From Cryobacterium glaciale (lineage in GTDB: Bacteria; Actinomycetota; Actinomycetes; Actinomycetales; Microbacteriaceae), in assembly GCF_004402535.1 (NCBI RefSeq), contig NZ_SOEY01000031.1, positions 1-64,000 on the forward strand: a DNA stretch of 64,000 bases, given 5' to 3'. Below the pieces are notes generated by a model that saw only the letters and a program-made list of their open reading frames with translations, did not search any database and was not told where the DNA came from. Position 1 is the stretch's first letter, and every line of letters begins with the position of its first letter. Both the position numbers and the translations under genes were made by a program. Shown piece by piece: positions 28,235 to 37,730 of this stretch.

Positions 28235-29557
28235 GTGACCGAGAGTATTCCTCGTCCAGAAACCATTGCCGTCAAGGCAGATCACCTCTATAAAGCATTC
28301 GGGCGCCGCCCGCACGAGATCGTCAAGAAGCTCAAGGCGGGCAAGAGCCGCGCCGAAATCTCGTCCCTCGGAGTCGCCGCCGTCATCGACGCCTCCTTCG
28401 AGGTCAAGAAGGGCGAGATCTTCGTCGTTATGGGCCTGTCCGGCTCGGGCAAATCGACCCTCATCCGTATGCTCAACGGACTGTGGGACACCACCTCAGG
28501 CACCGTGACCGTCGGCGGCACCGACATCACCGGCGTCTCCGCCAAGGAGCTGCGCGGCGTACGCCGCAAGAGCATCTCCATGGTGTTCCAGCACTTCGCC
28601 CTGCTGCCGCACCGCACGGTGATCGACAACGTCGCCTACGGCCTCGAGATTCAGGGCATGGGGCGCGCCGAACGCCTCGCGAAAGCGCAGACCATCATCG
28701 ACCTGGTCGGCCTCGCCGGCTGGGCCGACAATCTGCCCGCCGAACTCTCCGGTGGAATGCAGCAGCGAGTTGGCCTCGGCCGTGCCCTCGCCGCCGACAC
28801 CGACGTGCTGCTCATGGACGAAGCGTTTAGCGCCCTCGACCCGCTGATTCGCCGCGAAATGCAGGAGCAGCTCATCGAGCTGCAGGCCGCACTCGGCAAG
28901 ACGATCATTTTCATCACCCACGACCTCAACGAGGCCATGTTCCTCGGCGACCGCATCGCCGTCATGCGCGACGGCCGCATCGTGCAGATCGGCACCCCCG
29001 AGGAGATCCTCACCGACCCGGCCAACGACTACGTGGCCCAGTTCGTGCAGGACGTCGACCGGGCCCGCGTGCTCACCGCTGCGAGCGTGATGGAACCGGT
29101 GCGTGCCGTCATCACCAAGACCGCCGGCCCGCGTGCCGCACTGCGTACGATGCGTGACCTGCAGACATCCGTCACCTTTGTGCTCAACCGGGACCGAAGC
29201 TTCGCCGGCATCGTGCGGGACCGCGACGTACTGGGGCTCGTCAAGAGCGGCGGTACCGACCTGTCGGCCATCATTCGGGACGACGCAACCTCCGTTGTGC
29301 CCGAAACCGCGCTCGTCGACCTGGTCGAACCCTCGGTCGAGAGCGAACTGCCCATCGCCGTCGTCGACGAGAAGAACCGCCTGCTCGGTGTGATCCCTCG
29401 GGTCACCCTGCTGGCCGCCATCGGCAACGTCAGTACCAATACCGGCGCCCTGCCCATCGTGATGCCGCCGGCCACCATCTCGATCAGCCAGATCACCGAC
29501 ATCCTGGCGGAGACCGCCGACGATCTGCCCATCGATGCCGAAGGAGCCCGCGCATGA
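28235..29557 (+). CDS. glycine betaine/proline ABC importer, ATP-binding subunit
   Basis: Protein of about 440 residues from GTG 28235, which has GGAGA upstream. An earlier frame opening at 28136 has no site. The OpuAA/ProV type is clear: an N-terminal helical extension (AFGRRPHEIVKKLKAG), Walker A GLSGSGKST, Q-loop QHFALLPHRTV, signature LSGGMQQRVGLGRALA and Walker B LLMDEAFSALDP. Two CBS-like repeats follow from about residue 285 to 420, which in this family sense ionic strength. It overlaps the permease gene by 4 nt. It is part of osmoprotectant uptake. Confidence 0.93.
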   Translation: MTESIPRPETIAVKADHLYKAFGRRPHEIVKKLKAGKSRAEISSLGVAAVIDASFEVKKGEIFVVMGLSGSGKSTLIRMLNGLWDTTSGTVTVGGTDITGVSAKELRGVRRKSISMVFQHFALLPHRTVIDNVAYGLEIQGMGRAERLAKAQTIIDLVGLAGWADNLPAELSGGMQQRVGLGRALAADTDVLLMDEAFSALDPLIRREMQEQLIELQAALGKTIIFITHDLNEAMFLGDRIAVMRDGRIVQIGTPEEILTDPANDYVAQFVQDVDRARVLTAASVMEPVRAVITKTAGPRAALRTMRDLQTSVTFVLNRDRSFAGIVRDRDVLGLVKSGGTDLSAIIRDDATSVVPETALVDLVEPSVESELPIAVVDEKNRLLGVIPRVTLLAAIGNVSTNTGALPIVMPPATISISQITDILAETADDLPIDAEGARA

Positions 29558-30501
29558 ACGACTTTCGCCTTCCCCTGGGTTCACTGGTTGAGTCCTTCGT
29601 CGAGTACATCACCGACACTTTTGGCTTTCTGTTCAGCTTTCTTCGCGCGATCTTCGCCGGTGCCTACGAATCGGTCGAATTTGTGCTCGGAGGGCCGCCG
29701 TTCTGGGCGATCATGTTCGTGCTCGGCGTTCTCGCCTTCGGTATCCGCGGCTGGAAATTCGCTGTGGGCACCGTCGTCGGCCTGCTCGTCATTCTCGGCG
29801 TCGACCAGTGGGACAACGCCATGGACACGCTCGCCCTCGTGCTCGTCGCGAGTGTGCTCGCCATCGTGATCAGCGTTCCGCTCGGTATCCTGGCCGCGAA
29901 ATCTACCTTCGCGTCCAACATCATCCGCCCGGTGCTCGACTTCATGCAGACCATGCCGGCCTTCGTCTACCTCATTCCGGCGCTCATCCTGTTTCGCATC
30001 GGCGTGGTTCCGGGTATCGTCGCGACGATCATCTTTGCGATGGCTCCCGGCGTGCGCCTGACCGAACTGGGCATTCGCAGCGTTGATAAGGAAGTTGTCG
30101 AAGCCGGGCAGGCCTTCGGTGCCTCCCCGTGGCGCATCCTGCGTCAGATTCAGCTGCCCCTGGCCACCCCGACCATCATGGCCGGCATCAACCAGGTCAT
30201 CATGCTCTCGCTCTCCATGGTCGTCATCTCCGGCATGGTCGGCGCTGGGGGACTCGGAGCGGAGGTGGTCGCGAGCCTTAACCGCATCGATATAGCTCTC
30301 GGCTTCGAGGCCGGTCTGGCCGTAGTGATCCTCGCGATCTTCCTCGACCGCATCACCGCGTCGCTCGGCAGCACCAACTCGACGGGCTTCTTCGGCAGCA
30401 TCCGGCGCGTCCTCCGGGCGCGTCGGGTAACGGATGCCGCGGCGTCTGCTCCCGGCGCCGCCAGGGCCCCGAAGCTGGTCACCGAGCCGGCCCGCGTCTA
30501 A
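29554..30501 (+). CDS. glycine betaine/proline ABC importer, permease subunit
   Basis: Protein of 315 residues of the OpuAB/ProW type, with six or seven membrane helices. The EAA loop is seen at DKEVVEAGQAFGASPWRILRQ, the site that docks on the ATPase. The family segment QTMPAFVYLIPALILF lies just before it. ATGA overlap with the ATPase gene shows translational coupling. The last 45 residues are a disordered basic/Ala-rich tail. Confidence 0.93.
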   Translation: MNDFRLPLGSLVESFVEYITDTFGFLFSFLRAIFAGAYESVEFVLGGPPFWAIMFVLGVLAFGIRGWKFAVGTVVGLLVILGVDQWDNAMDTLALVLVASVLAIVISVPLGILAAKSTFASNIIRPVLDFMQTMPAFVYLIPALILFRIGVVPGIVATIIFAMAPGVRLTELGIRSVDKEVVEAGQAFGASPWRILRQIQLPLATPTIMAGINQVIMLSLSMVVISGMVGAGGLGAEVVASLNRIDIALGFEAGLAVVILAIFLDRITASLGSTNSTGFFGSIRRVLRARRVTDAAASAPGAARAPKLVTEPARV

Positions 30502-30616
30502 CGCGAACCCAACCGATTTACGGGTGCGTCCGCATCCGTTCAACAGTGCGGCTTTCGCCGTATGCACCAAGCGTCAACCCCAGTCACTCACAGCAGGTGG
30601 CACGAAAGGAAGACAG

Positions 30617-31525
30617 ATGAACAACCGCTCCAAATCCCGCATCAAGGCCGGCTTCGCCCTCGGAGCCGTAGGCGTTCTGGCCCTCACCGGCTGCGCCGCT
30701 TCGGGTGAAACCGACACCGTCGGCGACGGCAATGACGACAAGAAGGACATGTCGATCGCCGTGTTCAACGGTTGGGACGAAGGCATTGCCGCGTCCGAGC
30801 TGTGGAAGGCCATTCTCGATGAGCAGGGCTACAACGTCGAGCTCGAGTACGCGGATCCCGCATTCGTCTACTCCGGCCTGTCGACCGCTGATTACGACGT
30901 CAGCATGGACGTCTGGCTGCCCGTCACTCACGCCACCTACATCGAGGAATACGGCGACGACATCGTTGACCTCGGAGCCTGGAACGACGAGTCGCGCAAC
31001 GCCATCGCGGTCAACGCCGATGCTCCGATCGACTCGCTGGAAGAACTCGCCGCCAACGCCGACCTGTTCGGCGGAAAAATCGTCGGGATCGAGCCCGGCG
31101 CCGGCCTCACCGAGGCCACGACGAACAACGTGATTCCCGGCTACGGCCTGGAGGACATGGAATACGTGACCTCGTCGACAGCAGCCATGTTGACCGAGTT
31201 GAAGACCGCCACGGAAAACGGCGAGAACATCGTCGTGACCCTCTGGGAGCCGCACTGGGCTTACGGTGTGTTTCCCCTCAAGAACCTCGAGGACCCGCAG
31301 GGTACCCTCGGCGGCGTCGAGAGCATCCACTCCTACGGCAGTGTCGATTTCAAGACCGACTTCCCGACGGCCGCTGGCTGGATCGAGAACTTCGAGATGG
31401 ATCTCGACATGCTGTACTCGCTGGAGAACGCCATGTTCGTCGAGTATGACGGCCAGGACTTCGAGCCGATCGTCGCCCAGTGGATCGAAGACAACCAGGA
31501 GTACGTGGACGGCCTCACCAGCTAG
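30617..31525 (+). CDS. glycine betaine/proline ABC importer, substrate-binding lipoprotein
   Basis: Protein of about 302 residues from ATG 30617 (ribosome-binding site AAAGGAAG). A lipoprotein signal peptide ends in LALTGCAAS, so the mature protein would be anchored to the membrane outer face by Cys. The OpuAC domain follows, with aromatic residues that can cage the quaternary amine (NGWDEGIAASELWKAIL, SMDVWLPVTH and TLWEPHWAYGVF). It delivers betaine or proline to the permease encoded 115 bp upstream and ends the operon with a strong terminator. Confidence 0.94.
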   Translation: MNNRSKSRIKAGFALGAVGVLALTGCAASGETDTVGDGNDDKKDMSIAVFNGWDEGIAASELWKAILDEQGYNVELEYADPAFVYSGLSTADYDVSMDVWLPVTHATYIEEYGDDIVDLGAWNDESRNAIAVNADAPIDSLEELAANADLFGGKIVGIEPGAGLTEATTNNVIPGYGLEDMEYVTSSTAAMLTELKTATENGENIVVTLWEPHWAYGVFPLKNLEDPQGTLGGVESIHSYGSVDFKTDFPTAAGWIENFEMDLDMLYSLENAMFVEYDGQDFEPIVAQWIEDNQEYVDGLTS

Positions 31526-31544
31526 TCACGATTCCTACACAATG

Positions 31545-31580
31545 AACGGCCCGCGTCCTGTGGACGCGGGCCGTTCCGTT
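31545..31580 (+). terminator. terminator of the betaine transporter operon
   Basis: AACGGCCCGCGTCC-TGT-GGACGCGGGCCGTT is a perfect 14-bp stem followed by CCGTTT. It could also serve the convergent gene, since it lies between their ends. Confidence 0.88.
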
Positions 31581-31601
31581 TAAGTTTGTTTCGGCCGACG
31601 G

Positions 31602-32024
31602 TTACGCGCCTTCGAGCTCGCGAACCTGCTGCAGCCAGCCGTCGAACAGGGCGCTGTCGAAGTCGTCGACACTGCGCAGTTTCAACTCGCTCATCTCGGC
31701 CGATCCGCTCGCATTGAGCTTGCCCGAGTCGTCGGTGATGGCCTGGCCGCGCCAGAACAAGACGGTGACGAACGTGGGGTATGCCTTGAATCCGGCGACC
31801 GGCAGGTCCTCCTCGAGCCAGACCGGATGCCCGTGCCACAGTTCCGTCGACGTCTCCGGTAAAGCCAGATCGAACGTGTCGCGGAGCAGGGTGACGATGC
31901 TCGCGAGCGGCTCGGTCGGGGCGGCGACGTATTCGTCGATCGTCGTCGGCTTGGCCGCGGAGGGGACGGTGACGGGAGCGGTGGTGGGTGCGAGTGTGGA
32001 TGTCAGGGGAATAGCCTCTTTCAC
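31602..32024 (-). CDS. DUF1801 domain protein
   Basis: Protein of about 140 residues when started at GTG 32024. No ATG suits and the ribosome-binding site is poor; ATT or CTG within GGCTATTCCCCTG after AAAGAGG is an alternative. The core TIDEYVAAPTEPLASIV ... ELWHGHPVWLE ... FKAYPTFVTVLFWRG is typical of DUF1801 (YdhG/YdeI-like) proteins, a small cytoplasmic fold of unknown or iron-related function. The downstream end converges with the betaine transporter operon. Confidence 0.75.
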   Translation of the reverse strand: MKEAIPLTSTLAPTTAPVTVPSAAKPTTIDEYVAAPTEPLASIVTLLRDTFDLALPETSTELWHGHPVWLEEDLPVAGFKAYPTFVTVLFWRGQAITDDSGKLNASGSAEMSELKLRSVDDFDSALFDGWLQQVRELEGA

Positions 32025-32141
32025 TGGTGGGGTTGCGGCCCGGCACGGTGCCGGACGACGACTTCGTTCTTCCCTCCACACTCTCACGCCGTTCCCACTC
32101 GTGGCTGGGCAGGCACTCAGGAATCGGCCGGCCGGCGGCGC

Positions 32142-32182
32142 AAAAAAACACCGACCGCCGACGTGGAAGTCGGCGGACGGCG
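32142..32182 (-). terminator. terminator of the FKBP gene
   Basis: On the minus strand CCGCCGAC-TTCCAC-GTCGGCGG (8-bp stem) is followed within six bases by seven T. Confidence 0.85.
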
Positions 32183-32196
32183 TTCGGGTAAGTCGG

Positions 32197-33198
32197 CTAT
32201 GCCGCGGGCGTTGCGTCGGTGGCGACGATATCGACGACGAAGACGAGTGTGTCAGTGCCGGCGATTCCGGCGCCTTCATTGCCGGCTTCACCGTAGCCCT
32301 CGGCGGGCGGGAGCACGGCGAGCACCTGGGATCCAACGGTTTGGCCGACCAGCGCGGTTCCAAAGCCCGGAACAACCTGGCTGGTGACGAAGGTCACCGG
32401 CCCGGCGGTGGTCCACGAGGAGTCGAAGGTTTCGCCGCTGCCCCAGATGACTCCGGTGTATTCGACGGAAACGGTGTCGCCGTCGGCAACAACGGCGCCG
32501 TCACCGAGCTTCAACGTGGCGATCTGCAGTTCGGTTGGAGCGTCGGCATCCGGGATGCTGATGGTCGGGGTGCCGTCGTCGGCGAGCTCCACGGTGGGCA
32601 AGCCGTCGACGAGGGGCTGGTCCTCGCCGTCAGCGCGGTCAGCGAGGTTGGTCACGGAGATGACGTCGATGACGAAGACGACTGAATCGCCGGCCGCGAT
32701 TCCGATGTCGGTGGCGCCGTCGGTGCCGAAGGCGTCGTCGGCTGTGCTGACGGTAACGACGCGGTCGCCCTCAACGGAGCAGTTGACCGCGCGCACCAGG
32801 CCCGGCAGGAACGTTTCTCCCACGGTGATGGTCTCACCGGTGCCGGCCGTCGGGTAGGTCGTTTCCTGAACGACCTCGCCCGTGGTTCCGTTGTAGACCG
32901 AGAGTGAGGTCTCGACGAGCGAACCCGCCGAGGCCTCCGTGGAACCGGTTCCCTCGATGGCAACGCTGCGCTGCGTTTCTGCGGGCTCCAGCGGATCGGC
33001 AAATTCAACGGTCGGTACGACGCCGAAATCGCCGGTCACGTCGACGCCATCCGACACGTCACCCGGTGCAGTGCACTCGCTGTAGGCAGCATCGGTGGCG
33101 GCTGCGGCATCCGTTGCTTCGGGAGTGTCGCTGGTGCCGCAAGCGGTGAGCGCGAGCGTGAGGCCCACGATGGTGAGCAGAGCAGGAATTTTCGACAC
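32197..33198 (-). CDS. FKBP-type peptidyl-prolyl isomerase lipoprotein with two FKBP-like domains
   Basis: Protein of about 333 residues from GTG 33198 (ribosome-binding site AAAGAGG). The signal peptide ends LALTACGTS, a lipobox, so it is an exported lipoprotein. Residues about 70-185 look like a degenerate FKBP domain. Residues about 235-330 are a recognisable one: VADGDTVSVEYTGVIWGSG, ETFDSSW, VVPGFGTALVGQTVGSQVL and PPAEGYGEAG. FKBPs speed proline isomerisation; on the cell surface this would help folding of secreted proteins. The first domain has lost the usual pocket residues, so it may only be structural. Confidence 0.9.
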   Translation of the reverse strand: MSKIPALLTIVGLTLALTACGTSDTPEATDAAAATDAAYSECTAPGDVSDGVDVTGDFGVVPTVEFADPLEPAETQRSVAIEGTGSTEASAGSLVETSLSVYNGTTGEVVQETTYPTAGTGETITVGETFLPGLVRAVNCSVEGDRVVTVSTADDAFGTDGATDIGIAAGDSVVFVIDVISVTNLADRADGEDQPLVDGLPTVELADDGTPTISIPDADAPTELQIATLKLGDGAVVADGDTVSVEYTGVIWGSGETFDSSWTTAGPVTFVTSQVVPGFGTALVGQTVGSQVLAVLPPAEGYGEAGNEGAGIAGTDTLVFVVDIVATDATPAA

Positions 33199-33354
33199 GG
33201 GGCCTCTTTCGAGTACGTAGCTGTGGGTAAGCGATTTATGCGGTGAAAGTCTGGTGGCCTTAGCGGCCAAGTCCTTACTCTGCCACGCCTCGCCTATGAA
33301 CCGGCTGAGTGGATGCCGCGTGGCTGATTGTCAGCGCGCCGCCAGGGAATCCGC

Positions 33355-33948
33355 TCAGTCGTCGAGGCCGCGAGCGATCAGGGCCTCGCCCAGGGCATCC
33401 GCTGCGTAGAGGGAGCGCACGACCACCGGGACGGCGATCGACAACAGCGAGCCCTGCGTGCCGCGGGCGGTGCGGGCCTCGAGCACCTCGCGCACGATGT
33501 CGGAGACCAGGGGGATGCAGCGAATGGTGAGGGCCACGAGAAGGCCCACCCGATCGGCGTCGATGAACCGGCGGAACGGGCGCAGCAACATTTGGAAGGC
33601 CTCGAGCACCGCGGTGACCGTCGTTGTCATGGTGAACAGGGCGGCAAGAGCCACGGCCACGAGCAGGCGGCCGGCCATGAGGGCGGCGATCATCCAACCC
33701 GAGAGCAGCCCCTGGATCGGCACGGCGACGAGCAGAATGAGCAGAATGGGAGCGACCTGGGCTGCGGCCGCCCGCACCGGAACCCGGGCGACCACGAACA
33801 ACAGCACAACCACGGCCGCGGCGCCGCCCACGACCCAGGGGTCGGGTGAGATGCCGATCAGCAGAACGCAGAGTGAGAGCAGAAACAGCTTGAGCAGCGT
33901 CGGAGCCCGGTGGATGAGAGAGGTTCCGGGGCTATAGAGACCGATCAC
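33355..33948 (-). CDS. bioN: BioN, energy-coupling factor (EcfT-type) membrane subunit
   Basis: Protein of 197 residues with about five membrane helices. The EcfT coupling helix signature is seen at VLEARTARGTQG, with the family's Ala-Arg-Gly motif, and a second at ALIARGLDD near the end. It links the ATPase to the substrate-binding BioY in the membrane. It is the third gene of the bioY-bioM-bioN operon, 24 nt after bioM. Confidence 0.9.
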   Translation of the reverse strand: MIGLYSPGTSLIHRAPTLLKLFLLSLCVLLIGISPDPWVVGGAAAVVVLLFVVARVPVRAAAAQVAPILLILLVAVPIQGLLSGWMIAALMAGRLLVAVALAALFTMTTTVTAVLEAFQMLLRPFRRFIDADRVGLLVALTIRCIPLVSDIVREVLEARTARGTQGSLLSIAVPVVVRSLYAADALGEALIARGLDD

Positions 33949-33972
33949 ACGAGGCCGATCATGCGTGGCAGG

Positions 33973-34656
33973 TCATGCGAGCAACAGGGCGCGGTAGGTC
34001 GCGAGCGATTCGCCCGGCGTGCCGTCGGCGACGACCGTGCCCTCGTCGATCACGATCACCCGGTCGAATTCTTCGACCAGGTGCAGGTGGTGGGTGACCA
34101 CGATGACCTGCTGCGGGAGCGTGTGCAACAGGTCGCCGATGCGGCGCGCGTTCCGGGCGTCGAGCAGTGTGGTCGGTTCATCGGCGACGATGGTCGCCGG
34201 CTCCGCAACCAGCACCGCGGCGAGGGCGAGCAACTGTTTCTGCCCGCCGGACAGGCGGTGCGCCGGATGCTCGGCGTGCTCGCTCAGCCCGAACTGCTCG
34301 AGGGCGGCTGCCGTGCGCCGGGCGATTTCGGCGGGGGAGAGTCCGCGGCGGCGCAGGGTGAAGGCGACATCCTCCTGCACGGTCGGCATCACGATCTGGT
34401 TGTCGGGATTGGTGAAGATGAACCCCACCTTGCGGCGCACGTCGCGGGCATGGCGGGCCACGTTCTGACCGTCGACCAGCACGGTGCCGGTCGTCGGCGT
34501 CACGAGCCCGTTGATCATGCGCACGAGGGTGGACTTGCCTGAACCGTTTGCGCCGACGATGCCGATGCGGTGCTCGGTCAGACTGAGGTTCACGTCGCGC
34601 AGCACCGAGCGGTCACCGAAGCGTTGCCCGACCTGCTCGAAGCGGATGTCACTCAC
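33973..34656 (-). CDS. bioM: BioM, energy-coupling factor ATPase
   Basis: Protein of 227 residues with Walker A VGANGSGKST, Q-loop FTNPDNQIVMPTV (the EcfA-type Q), signature HRLSGGQKQLLALAAVL, Walker B ATIVADEPTT and H-loop VVTHHLHLVEEF. The GTG start overlaps the bioY stop by 4 nt. It powers the ECF biotin importer with BioN and BioY. Confidence 0.93.
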   Translation of the reverse strand: MSDIRFEQVGQRFGDRSVLRDVNLSLTEHRIGIVGANGSGKSTLVRMINGLVTPTTGTVLVDGQNVARHARDVRRKVGFIFTNPDNQIVMPTVQEDVAFTLRRRGLSPAEIARRTAAALEQFGLSEHAEHPAHRLSGGQKQLLALAAVLVAEPATIVADEPTTLLDARNARRIGDLLHTLPQQVIVVTHHLHLVEEFDRVIVIDEGTVVADGTPGESLATYRALLLA

Positions 34657-35255
34657 GCACGACGCCGGGGCGGCCGCACGATCAGTCCGGGGTAGGCCTT
34701 GTGCACCTGGCGAGCGACGAGCACGGTGACGACGACCTTGATCAGGTCGCCGGGGATGAACGCCACGTTCAGCCCGAGCGTGGTCCAGAGCGGCAGACCC
34801 AGGTTGAGGGCCATGACCGGGATACCCACGAGGTACACGGCCACGATGCCGCCGAGAATGGTGGCGCCGAGCGCCGGCCAGAACGGGTATTTCGGCAACA
34901 GGCGGGCTGTGAGGTAGCCGGTAACGAAGGCTCCGAGCAGCCAGCCATAGAGGTAGCCGGCCGCGGGACTCACGGTGAACACCCCGATGCCGCCGCGCGC
35001 ACCGGCGAGCAGGGGCAGGCCGACGGCCGTCAGAACGAGAAAGAGGAGGACAGCGAGCGATCCCTTGCGCGGGCCGAGAATCGCCCCGGCGAACATCACG
35101 CCGAGCGACTGCAGGGTGATCGGAACCGGCCCGATGTTCAGCGGCCCCGGCAGGCCGAGGGCGGCGATGAGGGCGGCGAAAATGGCGATCTGGGCCAGAT
35201 CACGGGCGGGCAGAATACGTCGAGTCGGGGTGCTCGAACGAACGGTGTCGGTCAT
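34653..35255 (-). CDS. bioY: BioY, biotin-specific S component
   Basis: Protein of 200 residues, all membrane helices. The BioY signatures are present: PVPITLQSLGVMFAGAILGPRKG (about residues 40-62), then GRAGGI-like GARGGIGVFTVSPAAGYLYG, which lines the biotin site. First gene of the operon. I do not see a clear regulator box in the short gap up to the GH15 gene. Confidence 0.93.
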   Translation of the reverse strand: MTDTVRSSTPTRRILPARDLAQIAIFAALIAALGLPGPLNIGPVPITLQSLGVMFAGAILGPRKGSLAVLLFLVLTAVGLPLLAGARGGIGVFTVSPAAGYLYGWLLGAFVTGYLTARLLPKYPFWPALGATILGGIVAVYLVGIPVMALNLGLPLWTTLGLNVAFIPGDLIKVVVTVLVARQVHKAYPGLIVRPPRRRA

Positions 35256-35300
35256 GATTCCAAATCTAGAATTCGGTGCGTACTCGCCGCTGAAGAATAC

Positions 35301-37118
35301 CTACAACAAAACACCGCGAACTGTGGAGGTCGCGGTTTCTTGAGCTGCCAGGGCGGCGACGATCGCATCCGCTGCCCGCACCAGCGCCAGGTGCGCGAGC
35401 GCCTGCGGGGTGTTACCCATCTGGTGCCCGTTGGTCACGTCGTACTCCTCGGACAGCATCCCGACGTCGTTCACGAACCCGACCAGGGTGTTCATGAGCT
35501 CGGTGGCGTCCTCGAGTCGACCCGACCCGGCGTACTGCTCGACCAGCCAGAACGAGCAGGCCAGAAACGGATGCTCACCCGGCGGCAAGCCGTCCACCGC
35601 GGACACCGTGCGGTATCTCAGGAGCAGGCCCGAGTGCAGGAGATCGGCCTCGATCGCGGCCACGGTGCCGAGCATGCGCGGATCGGTGGGGGCGCAGAAG
35701 CCGACCTGGGGGAGGACGAGGAGGGAGGCATCCACTGCGGTGCTGCCGTAATACTGCACGTAACTGTTTCGTTTTCGGTCGAAACCCCGGGTTTCGATGT
35801 CGGCGCGCACCTCCGCGCGCAGGGCCTTCCACCGTTCGAGCGGACCGTCGAGGCCGCACTCCTCGATGCCGCGCACGGCGCGGTCGAACGCCGCCCACAC
35901 CATGACGCGGGAGTGGGTGAATTCGCGTGCCGGGCCGCGTACCTCCCAGATCCCCTGGTCGGCTCGGCGCCAGTTCTTCTCGAGAAAACTCATGAGGGCA
36001 CGCTGCAGCGGCCAGGAGAACTTCGTCTCGCGCACGCCGGCCACGCGAGCGGCGTGCAGGGCCACCATGACCTCGCCGATGACGTCGGACTGGAACTGAT
36101 CGACCGCTCCGTTGCCGACGCGAACGGGGGAGGCTCCGTTGTAGCCGGGCAGGCTGGTCAGTTCACGCTCGGGCAGGTAGCGTTCGCCGGAAAGTCCGTA
36201 CATGATCTGCACGTCGGCCGGGTCGCCGGCAATGGCGCGCAGCAACCAGGCGCGCCAGTCGTTCGCCTCCACCTCGTAGCCGTGGCTGAGCAGCACTTCG
36301 AGGGTGAGTGAGGCGTCCCGCAGCCAGACGTAGCGGTAATCCCAGTTGCGGGTGCCATCGGTCTGTTCGGGCAGTGAGGTTGTCGCCGCGGCGACGATGC
36401 CGCCGGTCTTCTCGTGGGTCAGCGCGCGCAGCACGAGCAGGGAACGCACGACCTGGGCGCGGAGTGGCCCCTCATGGCTGCAGCTCGAAGCCCAGTTCTG
36501 CCACCAGGCGCAGGTAGAAGCCAGAGCCGCGTCGATGTCGATGGCCGGTGGGATCTCGCGCTCCGAGGGGTACCAGGTCAGCTGCGCGTCAATCGTCTGC
36601 CCGGCGACCACGTCGAAGTGGGACACGTGACGGTGGTCGGAGGCGCGCAGCTCCGGTCCGCGCACAACGATGGCGTCGGGCCCGGCAATGGCGATGAGGC
36701 CGCGCATCGACTCACCCTGCAGCTGGCGCACCCACGGCATGGTCGTGGCGTAGCCAAAGCGAATGCGCAGGTCCTGGGTCATGTGCACGCTGCCGCTGAT
36801 GCCGCGCACGCGACGCACGAGGTCGGCTCGGCGGTCACCGTGCGGCATGAAGTCGAGAACCTCGACCTGGCCGGTCGAGGTGGTCCAGATGGTCGACAGC
36901 ACAAAGGTGTCGCCCTGGTAGCTGCGGGTGGCGGTGGCCTGTTCCTCGGCCGGGGCCAGCAGCCAACGGCCGTGGTTCTCGTCGCCGAGCAGCGCGCCGA
37001 ACAGCGAGGCGGAGTCGTAGCGCGGCAGGCAGAGCCAGTCGATGCTGCCGTCACGGCCGACGAGCGCCGCCGAGTGGCAGTCGCTGATGAGTGCGTAGTC
37101 CTCGATGGGGAGTGCCAT
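35301..37118 (-). CDS. glycoside hydrolase family 15 protein (glucoamylase/trehalase-like)
   Basis: Protein of 605 residues. The beginning (PIEDYALISDCHSAALVGRD, GSIDWLCLPRYDSASLFGALLG) and the (alpha/alpha)6 barrel motifs NWDYRYVWLRDASLTLEVL, SGERYLPERELTSLPGYNG and GIWEVRG, whose Glu residues are the likely acid/base pair, define GH15. Mycobacterial and Streptomyces relatives of this length without a signal peptide are cytoplasmic trehalases, so trehalose hydrolysis is plausible, all the more because a trehalose synthesis gene lies 1 kb away. Glucoamylase or kojibiose-like activity cannot be excluded. Confidence 0.88.
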   Translation of the reverse strand: MALPIEDYALISDCHSAALVGRDGSIDWLCLPRYDSASLFGALLGDENHGRWLLAPAEEQATATRSYQGDTFVLSTIWTTSTGQVEVLDFMPHGDRRADLVRRVRGISGSVHMTQDLRIRFGYATTMPWVRQLQGESMRGLIAIAGPDAIVVRGPELRASDHRHVSHFDVVAGQTIDAQLTWYPSEREIPPAIDIDAALASTCAWWQNWASSCSHEGPLRAQVVRSLLVLRALTHEKTGGIVAAATTSLPEQTDGTRNWDYRYVWLRDASLTLEVLLSHGYEVEANDWRAWLLRAIAGDPADVQIMYGLSGERYLPERELTSLPGYNGASPVRVGNGAVDQFQSDVIGEVMVALHAARVAGVRETKFSWPLQRALMSFLEKNWRRADQGIWEVRGPAREFTHSRVMVWAAFDRAVRGIEECGLDGPLERWKALRAEVRADIETRGFDRKRNSYVQYYGSTAVDASLLVLPQVGFCAPTDPRMLGTVAAIEADLLHSGLLLRYRTVSAVDGLPPGEHPFLACSFWLVEQYAGSGRLEDATELMNTLVGFVNDVGMLSEEYDVTNGHQMGNTPQALAHLALVRAADAIVAALAAQETATSTVRGVLL

Positions 37119-37159
37119 CAGGCCATTCTGGCATCAGCTGGGTTCGCTCGGTGCTCGAA

Positions 37160-37603
37160 TCAGGCGACGAGACGAGCCGATGCGAGCGTCGCGGACGCCT
37201 TCTCGATCCAGGCAGCGGATGCCGCAGCCACGTCGTCAGCGTCGGCGTCTGCCGCTTCGACCGGAGTCAGTGCAATCGCAACCGGTTCGCTCCAGGTCGC
37301 GATCGGCGCGGGAGTCCAGGACAGCGCGGTCGGCTCCCCACTGCTCTCACCGCGCAGGGCGGCTTGCTCCGTCGTGATCGCTGTGGTCAGCTCCGTCGCG
37401 ATCTCTCGGGCCTTCAGCCCGTGAAAGATCACCTCGGTGTCGTCACTGTTGCGGGCCACCAGCGTCCAGGCACCGTGTTCGCCGACCAGGTCCCTGAGCC
37501 GGTCGTGGAGCAGCTCGAAAATCTGTTCGTCGCGCAGCACCGGAGCGGGAGCGACGCTCAGCACCGCATTCGCGGCCAAACGTCGGCGTCGACGACCAAA
37601 CAT
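37160..37603 (-). CDS. conserved-looking hypothetical protein
   Basis: Protein of 147 residues. It begins with a short basic run (MFGRRRRRLAANAV), then a predicted alpha/beta core (EQIFELLHDRLRDLVGEHGAWTLVARNSDD, interrupted here only for description) and an Ala/Asp-rich helical C-terminus. No membrane segment, catalytic motif or known domain is recognisable. The name of the family is unknown to me. It follows the GH15 gene's start region on the same strand, with a 40-bp gap. Confidence 0.65.
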   Translation of the reverse strand: MFGRRRRRLAANAVLSVAPAPVLRDEQIFELLHDRLRDLVGEHGAWTLVARNSDDTEVIFHGLKAREIATELTTAITTEQAALRGESSGEPTALSWTPAPIATWSEPVAIALTPVEAADADADDVAAASAAWIEKASATLASARLVA

Positions 37604-37730
37604 GACGAGCCCCTTTCAGGTGCACAGGTTACAAAGTGCGCAGCCGATCCAGCCGCTGTCCCCATTTTCGGTGACGGGAAGCCGACTCGCCGGGGGACAC
37701 GCCGCCGGACAGTGCGATTGGGAGCTGAAG